From assembly GCA_945639745.1 (NCBI GenBank), contig CALZEK010000111.1, positions 1 to 5,354 of the forward strand: a stretch of DNA of 5,354 nucleotides, in the 5' to 3' direction. How positions within the stretch are numbered: position 1 is the first letter of the stretch; each line of letters opens with the position of its first letter. The notes under the pieces are model-generated. The model did not search any database. It saw only the letters and a list, made by a program, of their open reading frames with translations, and had not been told where the DNA came from. Position numbers and translations under genes: made by a program. Positions 1 to 4,682 of the stretch are shown here, one piece after another. Source of the DNA: an uncultured Bacillaceae bacterium (GTDB lineage: Bacteria; Bacillota; Bacilli; Bacillales; Amphibacillaceae).

Positions 1-495
1 GGAATTAAAAATCTCGTGGTACTTTCAGGAGACAATCAAGGGACAGTTGATCTTGTTTCCCGTGAACTTGGTTTAACAGAAGCACATGGGAATATGTTGC
101 CAGAAGATAAAGCAGCATATATTGAAAACATTCAAGAAAAAGGACAAATTGTTGCATTTGTTGGAGATGGAGTGAATGATAGTCCTTCACTTGCATTAGC
201 TGATATTGGTATTGCAATGGGTAGTGGAACAGACGTAGCTATTGAAACATCAGATGTTGTCTTGATGAATTCTGATTTTAGTCATTTAAATCATGCATTA
301 GGTTTAACTAAAGCAATTTCACGTAATATGATTCAAAACATTGTCATAGCTATTGGTGTTGTTGTCATTTTACTAGCAGGCTTATTGTTTAGTGATTGGA
401 TGAATATGTCAATTGGTATGTTAGCGCATGAATTAAGTATATTCGTTGTTATTTTAAATGGAATGCGTTTGCTTCGTTATCGATTAAAAAAATGA
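1..495 (+). CDS. Heavy-metal-exporting P1B-type ATPase, C-terminal part (5' end outside window)
   Basis: This is the last 164 residues of an ATP-driven metal efflux pump of the inner membrane; the reading frame is open from base 1, so the start lies upstream. Visible parts are the end of the P-domain, with SGDN (residues 9-12, for the usual TGDN) and the Mg-binding GDGVNDSP (55-62), then two membrane helices at about 110-130 and 136-158. The last helix has H143-E144-L-S followed by VVILNGMRLL. A His-Glu pair here is typical of the P1B-4 group (HEGGT/HEGST; Zn, Co, Cd or Fe(II) export, as in PfeT/FrvA), whereas ZntA/CadA pumps have an Asp and CopA pumps have an MSxSS-type motif. The metal is therefore inferred, because the CPx/SPC helix is not in the window. 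No T-tailed terminator follows; the next operon begins about 100 bases later with its own promoter. The family is certain, the substrate is not. Confidence 0.93.
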   Translation, partial: GIKNLVVLSGDNQGTVDLVSRELGLTEAHGNMLPEDKAAYIENIQEKGQIVAFVGDGVNDSPSLALADIGIAMGSGTDVAIETSDVVLMNSDFSHLNHALGLTKAISRNMIQNIVIAIGVVVILLAGLLFSDWMNMSIGMLAHELSIFVVILNGMRLLRYRLKK

Positions 496-499
496 GTCA

Positions 500-519
500 A
501 ACTTGATATAGATCAAGTT
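500..519. promoter_or_regulatory. FNR/CRP-family operator-like palindrome upstream of the HMA-RIC-HMA operon
   Basis: The 20-bp sequence AACTTGATatagATCAAGTT has perfect 8-bp arms and a 4-base centre. Its core (503-516) is an exact TTGAT-N4-ATCAA, the consensus of FNR-type regulators (FNR in enterics; FNR-like Flp proteins occur in lactic acid bacteria). No T tract follows, so it is unlikely to be the terminator of the preceding ATPase gene. Its centre lies between 509 and 510, which leaves 29 bases before the -10 box at 539. That is the geometry of a class II activator site centred at -41.5. The regulator itself is not in the window, so its identity is inferred from the site alone. Confidence 0.72.
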
Positions 520-538
520 AATAAATAGATAAGTACGT

Positions 539-544
539 TATATT
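539..544 (+). promoter_or_regulatory. Candidate -10 box for the HMA-RIC-HMA operon
   Basis: TATATT matches TATAAT at five of six positions and predicts transcription starting near 550-551, giving a leader of about 48 bases. No good -35 hexamer is found 16-18 bases upstream, as expected for a promoter that depends on an activator bound at 503-516. An alternative reading uses TTGATA (503-508) as a -35 box with a poor -10 (TAGATA, 526-531); the palindrome would then cover the -35 box and act as a repressor site. The leader also has weak overlapping inverted repeats (ATAATAG 546-552 with CTATTAT 574-580). Confidence 0.5.
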
Positions 545-594
545 AATAATAGAAAGAGATAGTTATTATAAAACTATTATGACAAGGAGAGAAA

Positions 595-834
595 AAATAT
601 GCAAAAAGCAGTTATTAATTTAGAAACGTTGTCGTGTCCGTCATGTTTACAAAAAATAGAAAATGCCTTAAAAGGATTAGAAGGAATTAAACAAGAAAGT
701 ATTGAGGTATTATTTAATTCGAGTCGTGTGAGAGTCAATTTTGATGCTGATATTACAACGATAGAAGCAATTGAAAAGGCGATTGAGGATTTAGGTTACC
801 CGGTTATTAAATCAAGAGTAAAATCTGCTTAAAT
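595..834 (+). repeat. Direct repeat copy A, covering the first HMA gene
   Basis: These 240 bases match 1189-1428 with two mismatches (C799/T1393 and T829/C1423), at an offset of 594 bases. Similarity begins four bases before the ATG and ends two bases after the stop codon. The flanks, including the ribosome binding sites, are unrelated. The repeat therefore consists almost exactly of the coding sequence. Confidence 0.97.
599..832 (+). CDS. HMA-domain (CopZ-like) small metal-binding protein, copy 1
   Basis: A 77-residue cytosolic protein made of a single heavy-metal-associated domain with the ferredoxin-like fold of CopZ/Atx1 chaperones. The metal-binding loop is LSCPSC (Cys13 and Cys16) at the expected place after the first strand, followed by a helix (LQKIENALKGL). 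The C-terminal part IEAIEKAIEDLGYPVI is typical of the last helix and strand of the fold. The residue two before the first Cys is Leu, where copper chaperones usually have Met (MxCxxC), so Cu(I) is likely but not proven; Zn or another soft metal is possible. Start: ATG at 599, with AAGGAGAG eight bases upstream. It is the first gene of an operon of three, 31 bases before the RIC-like gene. The protein is identical to that of copy 2 (1193-1426). Control by an FNR-type regulator is inferred from the site at 500-519. Confidence 0.93.
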   Translation: MQKAVINLETLSCPSCLQKIENALKGLEGIKQESIEVLFNSSRVRVNFDADITTIEAIEKAIEDLGYPVIKSRVKSA

Positions 835-863
835 AATAATAAAATTAGGGGAGGGAGATTTTC

Positions 864-1169
864 ATGACAAAACAAACTAAAAACTTTTTTGAAATTATGG
901 ATAAAAATCATGCTAAATTAAATATGTATAGCAAGGCACTGACAAAAGTACACGGAGGAACTCATCCGGAAGTATTTGATGTACGACATTTATTTGAAAG
1001 AATCGATACAGAATTAAAAGAAGCAAATCAGGCAGAGATTAATTTAGATATCGAATTTGAGTCACTAAGACAAGTGACGAATAATTACACGATTCCAACA
1101 GGAGCTTGTGAAGCATTTAAAGGAGTTTATCAAATGTTAGCAGAAGCAGACCAAGCCTATTATCGTTAA
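864..1169 (+). CDS. ric: Small RIC/ScdA (YtfE)-related iron-sulfur cluster repair-like protein
   Basis: A 101-residue soluble protein that resembles RIC (repair of iron centres) di-iron proteins, which restore Fe-S clusters damaged by nitric oxide or oxidants. Family-like segments are VHGGTHPEVFDV (residues 29-40, with His30 and His34), His16 near the start, and NNYTIPTGACEAF (73-85) followed by VYQMLAEAD. Canonical RIC/YtfE proteins are about 220 residues, with an N-terminal ScdA domain and a hemerythrin-like fold bearing four His and two Glu iron ligands. This protein has no ScdA domain, shows ELKEANQAE where an H-x3-E pair is expected, and stops before the HIHLENN-like ligand segment. Short forms of this kind are, from memory, annotated as 'ric' in clostridia and other Firmicutes, so it may be full length for its subfamily. 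Whether it binds two irons is doubtful. Start: ATG with GGGGAGGGAG upstream. It sits between two identical HMA genes, 31 and 23 bases away. Confidence 0.72.
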   Translation: MTKQTKNFFEIMDKNHAKLNMYSKALTKVHGGTHPEVFDVRHLFERIDTELKEANQAEINLDIEFESLRQVTNNYTIPTGACEAFKGVYQMLAEADQAYYR

Positions 1170-1188
1170 TAAAAAAATGAGGAGGATT

Positions 1189-1428
1189 AAATATGCAAAA
1201 AGCAGTTATTAATTTAGAAACGTTGTCGTGTCCGTCATGTTTACAAAAAATAGAAAATGCCTTAAAAGGATTAGAAGGAATTAAACAAGAAAGTATTGAG
1301 GTATTATTTAATTCGAGTCGTGTGAGAGTCAATTTTGATGCTGATATTACAACGATAGAAGCAATTGAAAAGGCGATTGAGGATTTAGGTTATCCGGTTA
1401 TTAAATCAAGAGTAAAATCTGCCTAAAT
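1189..1428 (+). repeat. Direct repeat copy B, covering the second HMA gene
   Basis: Partner of 595-834, with 238 of 240 bases identical. Both differences are third-codon-position changes that leave the protein the same (Tyr TAC/TAT and Ala GCT/GCC). The RIC-like gene lies between the copies. No terminal inverted repeats, target duplications or transposase are seen, so this is a gene duplication or gene-conversion tract and not a mobile element. Confidence 0.97.
1193..1426 (+). CDS. HMA-domain (CopZ-like) small metal-binding protein, copy 2
   Basis: A second gene for the same 77-residue HMA protein as 599-832, with the same CPSC loop (Cys13, Cys16) and no amino acid change. It has its own ribosome binding site (GAGGAGG, ending about seven bases before the ATG), unlike that of copy 1. 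It follows the RIC-like gene by 23 bases and ends four bases before the hairpin terminator, so it is the last gene of the operon. Keeping two identical copies could raise the amount of the protein or balance it against the RIC-like protein; this is inference. The two silent differences, both near the 3' end, argue that the copies are real and not an assembly slip. Confidence 0.93.
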   Translation: MQKAVINLETLSCPSCLQKIENALKGLEGIKQESIEVLFNSSRVRVNFDADITTIEAIEKAIEDLGYPVIKSRVKSA

Positions 1429-1429
1429 G

Positions 1430-1463
1430 AAAAGACTAAATCATTTATGATTTAGTCTTTTTT
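1430..1463 (+). terminator. Rho-independent terminator of the HMA-RIC-HMA operon
   Basis: A perfect 14-bp stem (AAAAGACTAAATCA at 1430-1443, TGATTTAGTCTTTT at 1448-1461) with loop TTTA, ending in a run of six T (1458-1463). The stem is AT-rich but long, and it begins four bases after the stop codon of the second HMA gene. It separates that operon from the copper ATPase gene. The A-rich 5' side could allow weak action in the other direction. Confidence 0.9.
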
Positions 1464-1483
1464 AATAAAAATTTCAGAATTTT

Positions 1484-1503
1484 ATCTTGATACAATCTTG
1501 ATA
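1484..1503. promoter_or_regulatory. Tandem ATCTTGATA repeat upstream of the copper ATPase gene
   Basis: ATCTTGATA occurs at 1484-1492 and again at 1495-1503, an 11-base period close to one DNA turn. The core CTTGATA also forms the left half of the FNR-like palindrome at 500-519, so the two promoters may share a regulator, here with half-sites in tandem instead of inverted. It is not a cop box: no TACANNTGTA is present between the terminator and the ATG. A chance repeat in AT-rich DNA cannot be excluded. Confidence 0.4.
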
Positions 1504-1518
1504 TTTACTAATTATAAT
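1487..1518 (+). promoter_or_regulatory. copB: Candidate promoter of copB
   Basis: A perfect -10 box, TATAAT (1513-1518), lies 44 bases before the ATG. The best -35 candidate is TTGATA (1487-1492), five of six to consensus, but the spacer is 20 bases, longer than the usual 16-18. The promoter may therefore be weak alone and need a regulator, which fits the tandem repeat that overlaps the -35 region. Transcription would start near 1525. Confidence 0.5.
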
Positions 1519-1562
1519 GAAATAAACAAATTAATAAAATTGATTCAGAAAGGAGAATAAAC

Positions 1563-3572
1563 ATGCATAATCAACAAGAAGAAACAAAACAGCATAATCA
1601 TGATCATCATGAAAGCGATCATCATGGACATGATCACGGTGATATGGTAAAAGATTTTAAAAGACGTTTCTTTATATCTTTAATTATTACAATTCCGATT
1701 TTAATCTTATCACCAATGATTCAAGGGTTTTTAGGTGTGGATTGGCGTTTTGCAAATGATCAATTTATCTTACTAGCCTTATCAACATTTGTATTTTTCT
1801 ATGGTGGTTGGCCATTTATTATAGGTGGAATCAGCGAGTTAAAAGAAAAAAGTCCAGGAATGATGACACTGATTGGACTTGCGATTACGATAGCGTATGG
1901 ATATAGTACGCTCACCGTATTTGGCTGGGAAGGTCATGATTTATTTTGGGAGCTGGCAACACTTGTAGATATAATGTTACTTGGTCATTGGATTGAAATG
2001 CGTTCGGTTATGGGAGCGTCGAATGCATTAGAAAAATTAGTAGAATTGATGCCTAATGAAGCGCATCGCTTAACTGAAAATGGTGAGGTTGAAGATGTTC
2101 CGACATCTGAATTAAAAAATAAAGACCGTGTACTTGTTAAACCCGGTGAAAAAATTCCAGTTGACGGGCTAATAGAATCAGGTGCTTCAACAGTTGATGA
2201 ATCAATGCTGACTGGTGAATCTGTTCCTGTGGATAAAGGGGTGGACGATGAAGTTATTGGTGGCTCGATTAATAATGAAGGTTCACTAACAATTGAAGTA
2301 TCAAAAACGGGTGAAGAATCATATTTATCACAGGTTATAACATTAGTTAAAGAAGCACAGGAATCAAGATCGAAATCACAAAACTTTACAGATCGCGCAG
2401 CTAAATGGCTTTTCTATCTTGCCTTAACTGCTGGAATTTTAACGCTCGTTATTTGGTTAATGCTCGGTTATTCATTTGATACATCACTCGAACGAATGGT
2501 TACGGTGATGGTTATTACTTGTCCACACGCACTTGGACTTGCTGCGCCGTTGGTAGTAGCTGTATCAACAACTATTTCTGCTAAAAATGGTTTGTTAATT
2601 CGTAACCGAACACAGTTTGAAGAAGCACGTAATTTAGATGCTGTTGTCTTTGATAAAACAGGTACATTAACTGAAGGTAAATTTGGTGTCACAGACATTG
2701 TAGCAAGTGAAGGATACACAGACGAGGATGTTTTAACATACGGAGCAAGTTTAGAACAAGAATCGGAACATCCGATTGCTGTAGGCATGGTAAAATCTGC
2801 ATTGGAAAAAGAATTAGAATTGAAGCAAATTACCGATTTTCAATCAATTACTGGAAAAGGTATTGAAGGAAATATTGCTGGCAAAAGAGTAAATGTTGTT
2901 AGTCCAGGGTATGTAAATGATAAAAACATGACTTATGATACTGACAAATTTAATGAAATGTCAAAAGCAGGAAAAACGGTTGTGTTTGTTTTAGTTGAAG
3001 ATAAATTAATTGGGATGATTGCTCTTGCAGATATTATTCGCCAATCAGCAAAAGAGGCAATAGCTACATTAAAGAAAAATGGTATTCATTCTGTTATGTT
3101 AACAGGTGATAATGAAAAAGTTGCTCACTGGGTAGCGAATCAACTTGGAATTGAAGAAGTTTATCCTGAAGTACTTCCAGATCATAAGGCTGACAAGATA
3201 AAAGAAATTCAAGCAAAAGGTTGGAAAGTCGCCATGACTGGAGATGGTATTAATGACGCACCAGCACTTGCGACAGCTGACCTAGGTATAGCAATAGGTG
3301 CTGGAACTGACGTTGCAATGGAGACAGCTGATGTCGTTTTAGTGAAAAGTGATCCCAAAGATGTTGTTACCTTAATGGAATTATCTAAAAAAACATATAG
3401 TAAAATGGTTCAAAATTTATGGTGGGCAACAGGATATAATATATTTGCAATTCCATTAGCAGCAGGTGTTTTAGCACCTATTGGTATCATATTAAGTCCA
3501 GCTATTGGAGCAATTTTAATGAGTATGAGTACGATTATTGTCGCGATTAATGCAAGATTATTAAAAATATAG
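1563..3572 (+). CDS. copB: CopB-type copper-exporting P1B-3 ATPase
   Basis: A 669-residue inner-membrane pump that uses ATP to export copper, as does CopB of Enterococcus hirae (Cu(I)/Ag(I)). The N-terminus has nine His in the first 25 residues, a metal-binding tail in place of an HMA domain, as usual for CopB. Motifs in order: four membrane helices at about 34-147; actuator TGES (217-220); helix 6 with CPH (Cys320-Pro-His322), the mark of the P1B-3 group; phosphorylated Asp364 in DKTGTLTEG; His403-Pro404; TGDN (514-517); GDGINDAP (560-567); helix 7 N618-x5-GYN-x4-P631; helix 8 P646-x6-MSMST-x5-N663. The last two match the P1B-3 signatures exactly. The gene is complete and all catalytic residues are present. 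Start: ATG at 1563, with AAAGGAG seven bases upstream, just before the His-rich tail. It has its own promoter region and is separated from the HMA operon by a terminator; no CopY cop box is seen. Confidence 0.97.
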   Translation: MHNQQEETKQHNHDHHESDHHGHDHGDMVKDFKRRFFISLIITIPILILSPMIQGFLGVDWRFANDQFILLALSTFVFFYGGWPFIIGGISELKEKSPGMMTLIGLAITIAYGYSTLTVFGWEGHDLFWELATLVDIMLLGHWIEMRSVMGASNALEKLVELMPNEAHRLTENGEVEDVPTSELKNKDRVLVKPGEKIPVDGLIESGASTVDESMLTGESVPVDKGVDDEVIGGSINNEGSLTIEVSKTGEESYLSQVITLVKEAQESRSKSQNFTDRAAKWLFYLALTAGILTLVIWLMLGYSFDTSLERMVTVMVITCPHALGLAAPLVVAVSTTISAKNGLLIRNRTQFEEARNLDAVVFDKTGTLTEGKFGVTDIVASEGYTDEDVLTYGASLEQESEHPIAVGMVKSALEKELELKQITDFQSITGKGIEGNIAGKRVNVVSPGYVNDKNMTYDTDKFNEMSKAGKTVVFVLVEDKLIGMIALADIIRQSAKEAIATLKKNGIHSVMLTGDNEKVAHWVANQLGIEEVYPEVLPDHKADKIKEIQAKGWKVAMTGDGINDAPALATADLGIAIGAGTDVAMETADVVLVKSDPKDVVTLMELSKKTYSKMVQNLWWATGYNIFAIPLAAGVLAPIGIILSPAIGAILMSMSTIIVAINARLLKI

Positions 3573-3575
3573 TTC

Positions 3576-3604
3576 TTGTGTATTTTATGATTAAAGAATA
3601 TAAT
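3576..3604 (+). promoter_or_regulatory. Candidate promoter for the small membrane protein gene
   Basis: TTGTGT (3576-3581) and a perfect TATAAT (3599-3604) with a 17-base spacer lie just after the copB stop codon. The -35 match is only partial (TTG). The leader to the ATG at 3727 would be about 115 bases. No T-tailed hairpin follows copB, so readthrough from copB is also possible. Confidence 0.4.
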
Positions 3605-3673
3605 TAAAATAAGACATACTCAAGAGGTAAAAGTTATCTTTAATTCCGTTTAACTAATTCATTTGAATAAACT

Positions 3674-3707
3674 GATTCGATTATTTGAAAACATTAATTG
3701 TCGAATC
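3674..3707. repeat. Spaced inverted repeat in the leader of the small membrane protein gene
   Basis: GATTCGA (3674-3680) and its complement TCGAATC (3701-3707) are separated by 20 bases, and the right arm ends about six bases before the ribosome binding site. In RNA it could form a hairpin next to the site; in DNA the arms are about 27 bases apart centre to centre, between two and three helical turns. Neither a known operator nor a terminator is recognised. Confidence 0.35.
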
Positions 3708-3726
3708 TGAATAAGGAGGAATTGCT

Positions 3727-3978
3727 ATGAGTATTGGTATGATTATCTTTTTAAGTCTGATTTTAATTATTGCACTTGTAGGAACTTTTGTCGTTTTTAG
3801 AGAAGAAGAAAATAAAATGAAAAAGCATAAAGCTGATGGAGATACAGCCAAAATATATGCAGAACGTTCAGAAGAGTATGAAGAAAATTGGCTAAAAACA
3901 GGATTACGTAAGCAAATTGTCATCTATGCTGTAACAATCATTGTTTTTATTGTGATTGCTTTAATTATATTTAACTAA
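3727..3978 (+). CDS. Unrecognised small protein with two membrane segments
   Basis: An 83-residue protein that I do not recognise. Residues about 4-24 (MIIFLSLILIIALVGTFVVF) and 64-82 (VIYAVTIIVFIVIALIIF) are strongly hydrophobic. Between them is a very charged stretch of about 40 residues, rich in Lys and Glu (EEENKMKKHK, then AERSEEYEENW), probably helical. It has no Cys, and His35 is its only His, so it is not an obvious metal-binding protein. The likely form is a membrane hairpin with the charged part in the cytoplasm, which is inference. Start: ATG with AAGGAGGA six bases upstream, a strong site that supports a real gene. It lies 154 bases after copB in the same direction and ends at a strong terminator, so it may be cotranscribed with copB or use the promoter at 3576-3604. 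A link to copper is suggested only by position. Confidence 0.8.
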   Translation: MSIGMIIFLSLILIIALVGTFVVFREEENKMKKHKADGDTAKIYAERSEEYEENWLKTGLRKQIVIYAVTIIVFIVIALIIFN

Positions 3979-4015
3979 CTAAATTAGATTGTTAAAATAA
4001 GAATTCTTTAAAATA

Positions 4016-4047
4016 AAAAAAACAGGCTCTTTTGAGCCTGTTTTTTT
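4016..4047. terminator. Bidirectional rho-independent terminator between convergent genes
   Basis: A 14-bp perfect stem (4016-4029 with 4034-4047) with core ACAGGCTC/GAGCCTGT, loop TTTT and seven T on the right; the left side is a matching A run, so it works on both strands. It lies 37 bases after the small membrane protein gene on the plus strand and 9 bases after the stop codon of the DUF302 gene on the minus strand, and would serve both. Confidence 0.95.
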
Positions 4048-4056
4048 ATGTGGTGA

Positions 4057-4443
4057 TTAACGAATACTTTTATCGAGACAAGCAATTAATTTCTCTTCAA
4101 TTTCTTTTGCTTGAGTTGCTAAAACGTCATTTTCTACCATTGAAATAAGTTTTGAGGGACGAGGTAATCCAATGAGTGTTTTATTATCTATTTCATAAAC
4201 AACGATTTTACAAGGTAAAAAATAACCAGCTAATAAGTCTTGTTCTAGAATATCTTTTGCTTCTTTAGGATTACAAACCTCTAGTACTTGATATGATGTA
4301 TCAAAATCAAATCCTTTATTTTCTAACGTGTCTTTGATATTAAACTGCCATAAGATACCAAAAGCTTCTTTTTTCAATTCTTCTTCTAATGTTTGAATAG
4401 CGTCCTCTATAGACTCATTTGTTGTGACTGTATAATGAAACAT
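4057..4443 (-). CDS. DUF302-domain protein
   Basis: A 128-residue cytosolic protein that is almost wholly one DUF302 domain. Family features are the N-terminal YTVTTNESIEDAI (residues 4-16), FGILWQFNIKDTLENKG (28-44), the LEVCNPKEA block (54-62, with Cys57), FLPCKIVVYE (75-84, with Cys78) and LPRPSKLISMV (93-103). The biochemical role of DUF302 is not established; members are often found beside metal, sulfur or redox genes, which fits this setting. Two conserved Cys in the CNP and LPC blocks could bind metal or react with thiols, but this is inference. Start: ATG at 4443, with AAAAGGAG about nine bases upstream on the minus strand. It converges on the small membrane protein gene, with a shared terminator, and is divergent from the channel gene at 4683. 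No convincing minus-strand promoter was found; weak TATACT (4497-4492) and TATAAA (4477-4472) boxes exist. Confidence 0.93.
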   Translation of the reverse strand: MFHYTVTTNESIEDAIQTLEEELKKEAFGILWQFNIKDTLENKGFDFDTSYQVLEVCNPKEAKDILEQDLLAGYFLPCKIVVYEIDNKTLIGLPRPSKLISMVENDVLATQAKEIEEKLIACLDKSIR

Positions 4444-4621
4444 GTTTATCTACTCCTTTTATAAGTCTTATTTTATATCAAATTTGTTTTTAGTATAAAG
4501 TATCTACTTTGAGATAAGATAGTTTTTTGCTTCAAAATAAAATTTTAAAATAAAAAAATGTGTAGAGAGTTTGTCATAACAAGATTCAATCAAAGGTACT
4601 TTAAAAAAACTCAAAAAATAT

Positions 4622-4646
4622 GTTTAAAAAAATGAGATTGTGGAAA
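4622..4646 (+). promoter_or_regulatory. Possible sigma-B-like promoter for the channel gene
   Basis: GTTTAA (4622-4627) and TGGAAA (4641-4646) with a 13-base spacer resemble the sigma-B consensus (GTTTAA-N12-14-GGGWAT), with a perfect -35 and four of six in the -10. The spacing to the ATG at 4683 is plausible. No good sigma-A pair was found in 4444-4682, a 239-base AT-rich region with no gene. If the organism belongs to a lineage without sigma-B, as most Lactobacillales do, this is a chance match. Confidence 0.22.
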
Positions 4647-4682
4647 GCTATAGATAACACAATTTTAAAAAGGAGAGATAAA

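Noticed and set aside
5..217. Minus-strand ORF of 70 residues
   Set aside because: It lies opposite the well-conserved ATPase P-domain and has a low-complexity Gln/Leu-rich sequence; it is a shadow.
500..519. Palindrome as terminator of the upstream ATPase gene
   Set aside because: The arms are only 8 bp and AT-rich and no T run follows; the position relative to the -10 box fits an operator better.
546..580. ATAATAG...CTATTAT and ATAGTT...AACTAT leader hairpins
   Set aside because: The arms are short, have almost no GC, and overlap one another; a stable RNA structure or riboswitch is not supported.
1117..1332. Minus-strand ORF of 71 residues
   Set aside because: It crosses the RIC-like gene end and lies opposite the second HMA gene, whose coding sequence is certain.
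595..1428. Composite mobile element bounded by the direct repeats
   Set aside because: The repeats are HMA coding sequences with no transposase, terminal inverted repeats or target duplication.
1484..1503. CopY-type cop box upstream of copB
   Set aside because: TACAATCTTG does not match TACANNTGTA and has no symmetric partner.
2468..2788. Minus-strand ORF of 106 residues
   Set aside because: It is opposite the CPH and DKTGT region of copB and has a Ser/Thr-rich shadow composition.
3657..3668. ATTCA-TT-TGAAT short inverted repeat
   Set aside because: Five-base arms in AT-rich DNA with a 2-base centre are expected by chance.
3681..3923. Minus-strand ORF of 80 residues
   Set aside because: It is opposite the small membrane protein gene, which has the better ribosome binding site and helix pattern; this ORF has no suitable upstream site.
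4468..4481. FNR-like site before the DUF302 gene
   Set aside because: Only one arm (ATCAA) matches; the other (TTATT) has three of five and the location close to the ribosome binding site is not promoter-like.
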